DNA of 64,000 bases from JAAYCI01 sp964370045 (GTDB taxonomy: Bacteria > Bacillota > Clostridia > Oscillospirales > Ruminococcaceae), in NCBI GenBank assembly GCA_964370045.1, contig CAYJGZ010000001.1, positions 278,797 through 342,796 on the forward strand, in the 5' to 3' direction. Made by a program: the position numbers and the translations under genes. The first letter of the stretch is position 1. Each line of letters begins with the position of its first letter. The notes under the pieces are model-generated. The model had not been told where the DNA came from and ran no database searches. It was given only the letters and a program-made list of their open reading frames with translations. Positions 50,569-58,737 of the stretch are shown piece by piece.

Positions 50569-53523
50569 TTACTGCGTTAAGTCTATACTATACTGCTTTT
50601 GCTCTACAAGCAACGTCTTAAACTTCTCAACACTCATAGGCTTTTCAAAGTAGTATCCTTGTGCATAATCACACCCGATGCCCTTGAGCCATTTTGCCTG
50701 CGCGGCGGTTTCCACACCCTCTGCGACAACTTTCATGGAAAGCCGCTTTGCCATTCGGATAATATCGGCAACAACAATCATGCTTTTGCCTATTTTTTCG
50801 CTCTCGCCCAAAAACGCTTTGTCCAGTTTTAGTATGTCCGCCTCCACAGCGGATAGCCTATTGAGCGAGGAGACGCCTGCGCCAAAGTCATCTATTGAGA
50901 TTGGAAAGCCGAGCCCCTTAAATCGCTTTATTACGGTAAGGAATTTGTCTGTATTCGCCTCCACTGCACTTTCTGTAAGCTCCAGCTCTATTGCCGATGG
51001 CTTAACATCATAATTAGCGAGCACGTCCGTCACTCTGCTCACAATCTTATCGCTGAGAATGGTATGTGCAGATAAGTTTATCGAGATGCGAGGTATAGGC
51101 ATTTTGTGGCAATTTTCTTTGAGACACTTGCAAACTTCCTCCAAAACATACAAATCCAAATGGGGAATGAAGCCGTTTGCCTCAAACACAGGGATGAACT
51201 CATCCGGATATATTTTATCGCCCAGCTTTGGTAGCCAGCGAACAAGCGCCTCGGCGCCTCCCATTTGAAGCGTCTTAAAATCAATTTTAGGCTGATATTC
51301 AACGACGAACTCACGGTCTTTCAGCGCTTGTTCCATGCGGAAAGTGATGTTGATTTTATTATCATACTGTGTGCGCATTTTATCATCAAAGGTGATAAAT
51401 GTGGTCTTGTGCGTCGATTTGCCGGTCAACCTCGCGTTATCTGCTTGCCCCATAATTGCGGTCATTTTTTCTTTTACATCGTTGATTATAACATTACCAA
51501 ATGATAGGGAAACCTTGTATTTTTCGTTTATATTCTCCTCTATAGCAGGGAAAATATCCGAGCGATATAGCTGCCGCATTGAGCCGCCGTCATCCACACG
51601 CCTAAGTATCAAAAATTGGTCTGCTGTTCTTCTGCAAACAAGCGCATCAATACCATCAAAAGCTTTTTTTAATGCGTTGGCTATAGCAACTAAGATAGTT
51701 GTGCCCCTGTCTGTGCTAAAGTGGGTATTGATAGTCTTAAACATATCAATGTCAAAAGATACAAGCTCGTATTCACCCGGCCTTGCCTTGCTTAAAATGT
51801 CATCGGCGGCCATTCTGAACTTACTTATGGAGGTAAGCCCTGTAAGTGGGTCTGTATTGTATAACTTGAGCAGGGCCTCCTTTTTTTCGATTTGCCCTCT
51901 GAAATATAGCGCTATGAATGCGGCTGCGATGATGAAAAGCAGAATTGCAAAATAGTACCAGTTGTCTGCTAAAAATTCAAGGAAGCTTGATTGTGCATTT
52001 GGCAAGCCATCATTGGCGTTGGTCTCTATTATAGCCGCATACTCACGCTGTGAATATTGGTCCGCTATGACATTGAATATCGGAACATACTCATGCGCTA
52101 TCTCTTTATTTATGAAAAAATTCATGGACACACTGAGGTCGGTAAGTACAGTAGAAGTATACAAGTCATTAAAATATACCTCTGTATATGTGGTTGCGCT
52201 TTCGGTGCAAATAAGCAAAGGAACCTCGCCGGTGGCAAAGGTGTCAAGTAGATTGTGCCAGTCATCGAAAAAAATAAACTCTGCGTTGGGGGCAGATTCG
52301 ATAAAGGCATTAAAATCTATCATCTGATAGGGCAGCGAGCCAATCTTTGGGCTATAGCTAAGTATTTCCGGCAGTACAGTTGTATTTAGGACTTCATGGT
52401 TTATAACAGCATACATCGGCATTTCGTAAATCGAATCACTTGCAACATAGTGCTCATTCTCGTGCTCTCCGTCGCCATAGAGTGTAAGGAGTATGTCGAA
52501 ATTTTCGTGTGCCTCGGGTGGGTCGCTGAGGCTGTAGGGGTGGTAGTTCACCTCAAAACCATATCGCTGGGCATATGAGGATAGAATATCCACCATTGCG
52601 CCATCCGCCTCACCCGCCTCGTTCGTGTAGGATATTGGCGAAAAGCCTGTAACATAGCCGACTTCAAGCGGCCTTTGTCTTAATGTTTCAACTTCCTCAC
52701 TTGTCAGCCCGCGGTGGCTGATTTCGATATTTTCAGCAAGGTACTTTTCCTCAAGCTCCATGAAAAAGTTTCCCTCTGTGTGAATAACCTCCAAAAAAGT
52801 GCTGTCGATTACGTCCATGAGCTCAGCGTTTTCAAAGCTTGAAATCAGATACAAGTTATATACACCGAGGTTTAATATGTTATTTAGCTCATGTGAGGAT
52901 GGGTCTTCAGAATAGGTTATGTATAAATCAGCGTGTTGCTCCATGTATGTTTCGGTTTCACCGTAGAGGTAATTTACAGAAATGTTGTGCTCGGCACAAA
53001 AAGCATCAAGTGCCTCTACACCGACATTTTCATCATAGACAGCGACAGTTTTGCCGTCAATAGCCGCGGCGTCCGCATATCGTATACTCATATCACTTGA
53101 CATAAGTGCAACATATGTTTTTGTGAATGGGTTTTCGGAATAAAGCACCTGCTCTCTTCGTTCGTCACTTCGGGTGTTAAAGCCACCAATGTCAACATGG
53201 CCGCTGCTCACAGCCTCTATCATGCTGTCCGCAATAGGCACAAACTCAAATTCCAAGTCGCTCTTTTCGGAAATTTTTTGAAACACTTCGTACCCATATC
53301 CCTTGTTTGTTAGGTTGTCAAGGTCTACAATCATATCATCAAAGGTGGAGTAATATCCCACTCGTATCGGCTTTGAAAAATCAAACGGAACTGCTTGTAC
53401 GCTTGTGCTTTCAACACTATCATCAGAAACAGTGCTCTGTGTATCGGTGGCAAGCACCGCTATGGTGGGCACGAGCATTACAAGCATAGTAAATACAGCT
53501 AAAATACTTAATATTTTTTTCAT
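50569..53523 (-). CDS. Membrane sensor with two solute-binding domains, degenerate GGDEF and EAL domain
   Basis: 984 residues. After a signal peptide come two family-3 solute-binding-like domains (about 50-270 and 280-510), a membrane helix (WYYFAILLFIIAAAFIALYF), a GGDEF-type domain and an EAL domain. The GGDEF signature is RTADQF, so cyclase activity should be lost. The EAL domain keeps AEALVRW, the metal ligands in SINLSAH and ELTES, IDDFGAG, KLDK and VVAEGVET, so it should hydrolyse cyclic di-GMP. Periplasmic-type domains outside would sense amino acids or similar small solutes. Start is the ATG of MKKILSILAV. Confidence 0.88.
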   Translation of the reverse strand: MKKILSILAVFTMLVMLVPTIAVLATDTQSTVSDDSVESTSVQAVPFDFSKPIRVGYYSTFDDMIVDLDNLTNKGYGYEVFQKISEKSDLEFEFVPIADSMIEAVSSGHVDIGGFNTRSDERREQVLYSENPFTKTYVALMSSDMSIRYADAAAIDGKTVAVYDENVGVEALDAFCAEHNISVNYLYGETETYMEQHADLYITYSEDPSSHELNNILNLGVYNLYLISSFENAELMDVIDSTFLEVIHTEGNFFMELEEKYLAENIEISHRGLTSEEVETLRQRPLEVGYVTGFSPISYTNEAGEADGAMVDILSSYAQRYGFEVNYHPYSLSDPPEAHENFDILLTLYGDGEHENEHYVASDSIYEMPMYAVINHEVLNTTVLPEILSYSPKIGSLPYQMIDFNAFIESAPNAEFIFFDDWHNLLDTFATGEVPLLICTESATTYTEVYFNDLYTSTVLTDLSVSMNFFINKEIAHEYVPIFNVIADQYSQREYAAIIETNANDGLPNAQSSFLEFLADNWYYFAILLFIIAAAFIALYFRGQIEKKEALLKLYNTDPLTGLTSISKFRMAADDILSKARPGEYELVSFDIDMFKTINTHFSTDRGTTILVAIANALKKAFDGIDALVCRRTADQFLILRRVDDGGSMRQLYRSDIFPAIEENINEKYKVSLSFGNVIINDVKEKMTAIMGQADNARLTGKSTHKTTFITFDDKMRTQYDNKINITFRMEQALKDREFVVEYQPKIDFKTLQMGGAEALVRWLPKLGDKIYPDEFIPVFEANGFIPHLDLYVLEEVCKCLKENCHKMPIPRISINLSAHTILSDKIVSRVTDVLANYDVKPSAIELELTESAVEANTDKFLTVIKRFKGLGFPISIDDFGAGVSSLNRLSAVEADILKLDKAFLGESEKIGKSMIVVADIIRMAKRLSMKVVAEGVETAAQAKWLKGIGCDYAQGYYFEKPMSVEKFKTLLVEQKQYSIDLTQ

Positions 53524-53756
53524 TGAGATGAGGCCACCCTTTATATTGTGTTTTTTGATGTACACCTACTTTTTAGTGATTGAAAAAAGTGTACAAGAGA
53601 TGAATTTTTCATAGCTTAGAGGATATAATGATCTTGTATTGTTCAATATTAGCTAATGTTGTGAAAAATGTCAACACAAAATATATAGTTTTTTCGTTGA
53701 AAATAGATGTTTTTTTGTATGAAAAGCGATAACATGTGAAATGTGTGTCGGAATTT

Positions 53757-53804
53757 GCAAAATTATGTACACACCGAAAATTTACGGTGTGTACATAATT
53801 TTGC
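53757..53804. terminator. Long perfect hairpin after the ubiB remnant
   Basis: Positions 53757-53776 and 53785-53804 form a perfect 20-bp inverted repeat with an 8-nt loop; TTTTG ends it on both strands. It probably ended the former ubiB-type transcript. Confidence 0.75.
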
Positions 53805-53815
53805 AGGATGGTTGT

Positions 53816-54119
53816 CTATTTTCGTCGCCTGAATGTTTTGAACAAAACGACTCCCACAAGTATCAGAGATATGGCATATCCACAAATTCCGACTATGGAA
53901 AGAGGGCTTTGCAGCTCTGAAAACTGAATGAGCAGGGAAGAGCTTATGATAAGCGCCGCCGCAAAGATACCCATAATCAAGCGGTAGCACTATGCTCTCA
54001 ATTGTGCCTATGCCCTTGAACAAAAGTGTGATACAGCCGGGAAGCTTTAGCGAGTGCTTGGTGCACAAGTTTTTAATGTAAAGCAAAGAGATTGCAACTG
54101 AAAAGCTCGGAAAATTCAC
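53816..54119 (-). pseudogene. Remnant of an ABC1/UbiB-type kinase gene
   Basis: Two pieces of a UbiB-like C-terminus are joined out of frame on the minus strand. The first (about 54119 to 53965) reads KLPGCITLLFKGIGTIESIV, like the helix before the UbiB membrane region. The second, in another frame (about 53965 to the stop at 53816), reads IMGIFAAALIISSSLLIQFS and ends VVLFKTFRRRK, the usual two-helix tail. The kinase domain and the part between the two pieces are missing. The intact-looking 118-codon frame across the region is therefore not a real protein. Confidence 0.7.
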
Positions 54120-54150
54120 CCCCTAAATTTACAAGCTATTGATTTTTATG

Positions 54151-54183
54151 TTTAATCATATTTTAATGTACATGTAGGATAAT
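54151..54183 (+). promoter_or_regulatory. Response-regulator box and -10 element before the two-component genes
   Basis: TTTAAT (54151-54156) and TTTAAT (54162-54167) are direct repeats with an 11-bp period, followed 10 bp later by GATAAT (54178-54183). This is the classic OmpR/PhoB-type layout overlapping the -35 region. The same arrangement occurs at 56250-56282. Confidence 0.65.
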
Positions 54184-54215
54184 AAAACAAAACCCTATAT
54201 AAGGCAGGCATAATT

Positions 54216-54890
54216 ATGAGAATTTTACTTGCAGAAGACGAAAGGGATATGAATAAAATCATAACCAAAAAATTAAGCTCCGAGGGTTACGCTGTAGATA
54301 GCTGCTTTGACGGTGAAATGGCACTTGATTATATTATCGGTACCGATTATGACGTAGTTATACTTGATGTCATGATGCCAAAGCAGGACGGGTTTGCCGT
54401 GCTTAAAACAATGCGCTCAAAAGGCATAGAAACACCTGTCGTTTTTCTGACGGCGAGAGATGCTATAGCCGATAGGGTAAAGGGGCTTGATTTAGGTGCG
54501 AACGACTATCTTGTGAAGCCTTTCTCTCTTGAGGAGTTAATGGCTCGTATTCGTGTTGCGACAAGGCTTAAATCGGGAAATATCACCAATGTTTTAGCGC
54601 TGGCTGACCTAACAATGGATATAGGCGCACACATTGTTAAGCGTGGGGACACTGTGATAAACCTTTCGGCAAAAGAATATGCTATCCTAAAATATATGAT
54701 GTGTAATGTCGGTGTGGTGCTCTCAAGGGAGAAAATTGAAAATCATATTTGGAATTATGATTATGAGGGTAGTACAAATGTCGTGGACGTGTATATCAGA
54801 TATTTGAGAAAGAAAATAGATAGTGATTATGATACAAAACTAATTCAGACAGTGAGAGGCAGTGGGTATGTATTAAGGGAGGAAATATGA
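54216..54890 (+). CDS. OmpR/PhoB-family response regulator
   Basis: 224 residues. Receiver domain with acidic pocket ED/ER near the start (LLAEDERDMNKI), phosphoacceptor Asp51 in VVILDVMMPKQDG, and KPFSLEELMARI. The C-terminal winged helix ends YIRYLRKKIDSD and IQTVRGSGYVL. It overlaps the kinase gene by 4 nt (ATGA). Direct repeats upstream suggest autoregulation. Confidence 0.95.
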   Translation: MRILLAEDERDMNKIITKKLSSEGYAVDSCFDGEMALDYIIGTDYDVVILDVMMPKQDGFAVLKTMRSKGIETPVVFLTARDAIADRVKGLDLGANDYLVKPFSLEELMARIRVATRLKSGNITNVLALADLTMDIGAHIVKRGDTVINLSAKEYAILKYMMCNVGVVLSREKIENHIWNYDYEGSTNVVDVYIRYLRKKIDSDYDTKLIQTVRGSGYVLREEI

Positions 54891-56239
54891 AAAGCTTATC
54901 CGCAAAAACAAAACTCACCCTTTTTACCGCGCTACTCATGCTGCTGATGGCAGGGGTTTTAATCGGTTTGATGTTCTCGTTGAGCGAGAATGTTGTATCA
55001 TCCAATAGTATATCCCAGCTGACAGAGGTGGTGGGCAACAATTCGGATGAGCTTGAATTTGAAGACGGGACACTTGACACTGAAGATGTGGACTTCTTTG
55101 AAAAGGGCGTGTACACGCTTTTGTATTCGCAGGATGGTGAATATATCACAGGTGATTTCCCTGAAGAGAGCATATCCACATTGCCGCTTAGAAACAAAGA
55201 AACCACCGAGTTTACGCTCGATGGGACGCTGTATTATGTTTATGACATGCTTTCGCCCGTTGAAGACTCTCCTGCGCTTGTGTGGGTGAGGGGAATAATA
55301 GCGGTGGATGAAGTTGCAAGCGCCACGAGTAATATTTTGCAATTGGCGCTATTTTCCTTACCGATTTTTGTTTTATTCGCAGCATGTGGCAGTTATTTTA
55401 TTGCTAAGCACACTTTCCGCCCTATAGACAAAATTGTGAAAACAGCTGAAGAGATAAGCGAGAGCGAAAACCTTACTTTAAGGATTGACTTAAAAGGAGG
55501 AAGCCCCGAAATTCGTGGGTTAGCCGAGACGTTTGATAAAATGTTTGAGCGGTTAGAGAGTGCGTTTGAAGCGGAAAAGCAATTTACCTCTGATGTTTCT
55601 CATGAATTGCGAACACCTACGGCTGTTATTTTGGCACAGTGTGAGTATGCGCTTGGAAAGGGTATCACACAGGAAGATAAGCAGGAAGCGCTTGAAACAG
55701 TGCAAAGACAAGCCCTGAAGATGTCGAGCCTTATATCGGATTTGCTAAACCTTATCCGCATTGAGCGCGGTGTTGAAAAAGCGGATTTTAAGAGGATAAG
55801 CTTGAGTGAGCTTGTTAGCGATGTTTGTGAAGAGAACAAATTGATTTCCCCCGCTGATTTGAACATGACATGCGATATTGCGCCGAACATAATCGGGGAA
55901 TTTGACCGTGAGATGATTACACGATTACTTACTAATTTAATAAGCAACGCATTTCGCTATAAAAATGAAAACGGAAATGTGAAGGTTATGCTCGCCGAAA
56001 ACAATGCTGAAATCATTCTGGCGCTCAAGGATGACGGAATAGGAATATCAAAGGAACATCAGGGCAAAATTTGGCAAAGATTTTATCAAGTGGACAATTC
56101 ACGAACGTCAAGCCAAAATGGAAGTATGGGCCTGGGGCTTGCCATTGTGGCACAGATTGCAAAACTACACAATGCAAAAATCGAGCTTGAGAGCAAAGAG
56201 GGAAAGGGCAGTTTGTTTAGCGTCAAATTCCCAAAATAA
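54887..56239 (+). CDS. Sensor histidine kinase
   Basis: 450 residues. Two membrane helices (about 12-31 and 148-170) flank an acidic extracytoplasmic domain of some 115 residues, followed by a HAMP linker, the phosphorylated His in SHELRTPT, and the ATPase domain (NLISNAFRYK, DDGIGISKEHQG, GLGLAIV). All catalytic boxes are intact. It partners with the response regulator; the stimulus is unknown, but the linked PepSY lipoprotein points to the cell envelope. Confidence 0.95.
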   Translation: MKSLSAKTKLTLFTALLMLLMAGVLIGLMFSLSENVVSSNSISQLTEVVGNNSDELEFEDGTLDTEDVDFFEKGVYTLLYSQDGEYITGDFPEESISTLPLRNKETTEFTLDGTLYYVYDMLSPVEDSPALVWVRGIIAVDEVASATSNILQLALFSLPIFVLFAACGSYFIAKHTFRPIDKIVKTAEEISESENLTLRIDLKGGSPEIRGLAETFDKMFERLESAFEAEKQFTSDVSHELRTPTAVILAQCEYALGKGITQEDKQEALETVQRQALKMSSLISDLLNLIRIERGVEKADFKRISLSELVSDVCEENKLISPADLNMTCDIAPNIIGEFDREMITRLLTNLISNAFRYKNENGNVKVMLAENNAEIILALKDDGIGISKEHQGKIWQRFYQVDNSRTSSQNGSMGLGLAIVAQIAKLHNAKIELESKEGKGSLFSVKFPK

Positions 56240-56249
56240 CTTTTATGCT

Positions 56250-56282
56250 TTTAATGTTACTTTAATGCTTTAAGGGTAAAAT
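56250..56282 (+). promoter_or_regulatory. Response-regulator box and -10 element before the PepSY lipoprotein gene
   Basis: TTTAAT (56250-56255) and TTTAAT (56261-56266) with the same 11-bp period, then TAAAAT (56277-56282) 10 bp later. Spacing is identical to the box at 54151-54183. Transcription would begin near 56289, upstream of the miniature element. Confidence 0.65.
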
Positions 56283-56292
56283 CAAAGTGTCA

Positions 56293-56420
56293 AAGAAAGT
56301 GGGAGTGTCCAAATGCGGTGATTTATTTGACGTATCTCCCGCCTGCGGCGGGGATACAGCGCCTTCTTCTTGCGCTTGAGGTATTCTAAATCACCTCCAT
56401 GTGTCCACTCCCAAGAAAGT
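56293..56420. mobile_element. Miniature inverted-repeat element, copy C (with 8-bp target duplication)
   Basis: The 112-bp element spans 56301-56412, flanked by AAGAAAGT on both sides (56293-56300, 56413-56420). It is in the opposite orientation to copies A and B. The central hairpin has decayed (CTCCCGCC-TGC-GGCGGGGA core). It sits in the 5' untranslated region of the PepSY lipoprotein gene, between its presumed promoter and ribosome binding site. Confidence 0.9.
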
Positions 56421-56449
56421 TTAAGCAGCCAAAATTAAGGAGGTTTATT

Positions 56450-57109
56450 ATGAAACTATTCAAAAAAATCGGAGTAATCGCTTGTTCGGCGCTTGTTGTA
56501 ATAGCACTTGCCGGTTGTGCTACAGACACGTATTCAACCCAAGAACAACAACAGCAGCAACAGCAGTCTATCTCCCTACAAGCACAGGCAGATACAGTGA
56601 GCGTATCATCGCAAGCACAGGTAAATGTCGCTGAAAATTATATAGGCGAAGCGCAGGCAAAAGCGATAGCACTTGCACATGCGGGAGTGGATGAGTCAGA
56701 GGTGTCACATATGTTTTGCAAGCTCGATTATGATGATGGGGTTGCGGAATATGAGGTGGAATTTTGGGATGGCACAACAGAGTATGACTATGAGATTCAT
56801 GCGATAAGCGGAGAGATTATAGGGTATGACTACGACATGGAGAGCCACAACGCAACACCACCCACATCGGCGACACCCGGAGCAAGCGCCTCAGCTGAGT
56901 ATATCGGTGAAGTGCAGGCAAAAGCGATAGCGCTTGCACATGCGGGCATAGCAGAAAGTGAAGCCGGAAACATTAGGTGTGAGCTTGATTATGATGATGG
57001 GATTGCAGAATATGAGGTGGAATGGAGAATCGGAACAGTCGAATATAACTATACAATCAGTGCTGTGGATGGCACGATTTGGGAGCATGAGATAGAATAT
57101 GAGGATTGA
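56450..57109 (+). CDS. Lipoprotein with two PepSY domains
   Basis: 219 residues. Lipoprotein signal with lipobox LAGC (Cys about residue 22), then a glutamine run (eight Gln after QE), then two PepSY repeats (about 63-125 and 148-215). Each begins YIGE(A/V)QAKAIALAHAG and continues with LDYDDG(V/I)AEYEVE. PepSY domains are thought to inhibit or bind proteases and envelope proteins. AAGGAGG precedes the ATG. The shared regulator box makes it the likely target of the adjacent two-component system. Confidence 0.88.
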   Translation: MKLFKKIGVIACSALVVIALAGCATDTYSTQEQQQQQQQSISLQAQADTVSVSSQAQVNVAENYIGEAQAKAIALAHAGVDESEVSHMFCKLDYDDGVAEYEVEFWDGTTEYDYEIHAISGEIIGYDYDMESHNATPPTSATPGASASAEYIGEVQAKAIALAHAGIAESEAGNIRCELDYDDGIAEYEVEWRIGTVEYNYTISAVDGTIWEHEIEYED

Positions 57110-57140
57110 GGCTCGGCGGTTTTTTTTGAATTAGGCAAAA

Positions 57141-57344
57141 GGGAGTGTTCCATAAAGTGTGTAAACGCCAATCTCCAAAATGATGATGCTTGCCACAGAT
57201 TTGCCGCCGTAGGGAGGGCGTAGCCCGAACGAAGGCGGCATATCTGTGGCGGTGCGCCGCTGTCACTCAGGATGGAATCCTGTCTTCAAAAAAGATACTG
57301 AGCTGACCGATGATTGAACCCAATCTCGAATGAGCATTGTCCAT
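57141..57344 (-). mobile_element. IS256-type insertion sequence remnant (3' end)
   Basis: On the minus strand the end of a transposase frame reads GQLSIFFEDRIPS and stops at 57267-57269, typical of the IS256/Mutator transposase C-terminus. Beyond it, 57141-57165 matches the IS end at 63724-63748 in 20 of 25 positions, and starts with the same GGGAGTGTTC as the miniature elements. A hairpin (57192-57200 with 57242-57250, plus an inner GCCGCC/GGCGGC) lies between. The rest of the transposase is gone. Confidence 0.65.
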
Positions 57345-57434
57345 TTTTTGCCGAAAGTTTAGCGGCTTTTTCTGCTTTTTTCTTTTTCGACATTGCTTAA
57401 TGTCTGTAAAACCGCATGTTATCAGCGTTTTTTC
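57345..57434. repeat. 90-bp direct repeat, left copy
   Basis: Matches 63634-63723 in 86 of 90 positions, same orientation. On the minus strand it contains a short reading frame start (MSKKKKAEKAAKLSAK), possibly the beginning of a lost gene. The 57435-57573 stretch to the FtsZ-like gene holds nothing I recognise. Confidence 0.9.
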
Positions 57435-57573
57435 ACACCCCTTATGGTTGTTTTCAAGTTCGCTCTCAATCGCTCATCGCCAACGGTTTGTCCTCTTGGG
57501 ATGTTTATTAGCTACGCATACTGTAATGCGGTGTAATTACTTTACTGACAGCTGCAAAAACATTTACAGGATG

Positions 57574-58593
57574 CTATTCTCTGTCGAAAGCGCTCATGAC
57601 ATCAAACTCGTATAAACTGTTTGAGCTTGCATCGCTATGCGCATCAAACCCGGTAGCCACCACAGTAATTTTCATGAAATCGCAAGCGGCATTTGCAAAT
57701 GTCACACCCCAAATAATATTAGCGTCTGGGTGGGTAGCCTCGGTAATGCTGGCGGCTGCGGCTTCTATATCTTCCAGAGCGGCATCGGGCGAGGCATAGA
57801 TGTTAAAAATAAGACCTTTTGCACCTTTAATGCTGGTTTCTAACAACGGGCTTGTCACCGCCGCATGTGCGGCCCTCATGGCCGGGTTAGCTCCATTGGC
57901 CTGTCCTATACCCATGTGTGCGTAGCCTGTGTTTCGCATGGTGTTATGTATGTCCGCAAAGTCTATGTTGATAAAGCTTGATGTGTTCAGTAGCGAGGTA
58001 ACGCTTTCCACGCCTTGACGAAGCACATCATTTGCCGCCGCAAACGCATTCATCATTGTGATTCTTTTTTCACTTATGAATTTTAACCGCTCGTTTGGAA
58101 TTACAATCAGGCAGTCTACCTCACGCAATAAAGCTTGAATCCCTTCCTCGGCTTGTTTCATCCGCATACGGCCTTCAAAGGCAAATGGCTTTGTGACAAT
58201 ACCCACGGTTAAAATTCCCATGTCGCGGGCAATTTTAGCAACCACAGGTGTAGCGCCGGTCCCTGTCCCACCACCCATGGTTGCCGCAAGAAATACCATT
58301 TGACAATTTTCAAGTGTCTTTGATATTTCCTCGTGGCTTTCTTCCGCACATCGCCTGCCTATTTGGGGCACACCACCCGCACCATGCCCACAAACAAGCT
58401 TTTTACCCAGCTGTACTTTTTGTATATTAGGTAATTTCAAAAGGTCTTGGTCGTCTGAGTTCATCACAATAAACTCCACATTTTTAAGCCCGTACTCAAT
58501 CATGCCATTCACGGCGTTTCCGCCTCCGCCACCAATACCCACGACTTTAATATTGGTTACAGGGCGACTTTCTTCGCAGAGCGCATAAGTCAT
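57574..58593 (-). CDS. Divergent FtsZ-like tubulin-family GTPase
   Basis: 339 residues. The FtsZ GTP-binding core is intact: KVVGIGGGGGNAVNGMI near the N-terminus, the tubulin signature GGGTGTGATPVVA, and NIDFAD as the catalytic T7 loop. But NTDAQAL is NSDDQDL, the GLGAGANPE loop is GHGAGGVPQ, and the protein stops right after the second domain, with no linker and no C-terminal peptide for FtsA, ZipA or SepF. It is therefore probably a second, specialised FtsZ homologue, not the division protein. Start preceded by AAGGAGG. It is divergent from a AAA+ gene. Confidence 0.85.
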   Translation of the reverse strand: MTYALCEESRPVTNIKVVGIGGGGGNAVNGMIEYGLKNVEFIVMNSDDQDLLKLPNIQKVQLGKKLVCGHGAGGVPQIGRRCAEESHEEISKTLENCQMVFLAATMGGGTGTGATPVVAKIARDMGILTVGIVTKPFAFEGRMRMKQAEEGIQALLREVDCLIVIPNERLKFISEKRITMMNAFAAANDVLRQGVESVTSLLNTSSFINIDFADIHNTMRNTGYAHMGIGQANGANPAMRAAHAAVTSPLLETSIKGAKGLIFNIYASPDAALEDIEAAAASITEATHPDANIIWGVTFANAACDFMKITVVATGFDAHSDASSNSLYEFDVMSAFDRE

Positions 58594-58653
58594 TGTAATC
58601 CTCCTTGTATTTATACTATTAAATTTTCACGAGCATATAAAAAATCAAATAAT

Positions 58654-58670
58654 CTATATTTTCAATATAG
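58654..58670. promoter_or_regulatory. Palindrome between the FtsZ-like and AAA+ genes
   Basis: CTATATT-TTC-AATATAG, a perfect 7-bp inverted repeat in the 144-bp divergent gap; a shared operator is possible. No clear pair of promoter boxes could be assigned. Confidence 0.35.
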
Positions 58671-58737
58671 TAAAAGCTATGCACCAAAAATGTCTCACTC
58701 CTCTTGCTACAATGACGTCAAGAGAAAGGAGAGAGCC

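Noticed and set aside
53763..54119. 118-codon minus-strand gene
   Set aside because: Its second half is out of frame with the UbiB-like membrane tail that lies in the neighbouring frame, so it is a scar rather than a gene.
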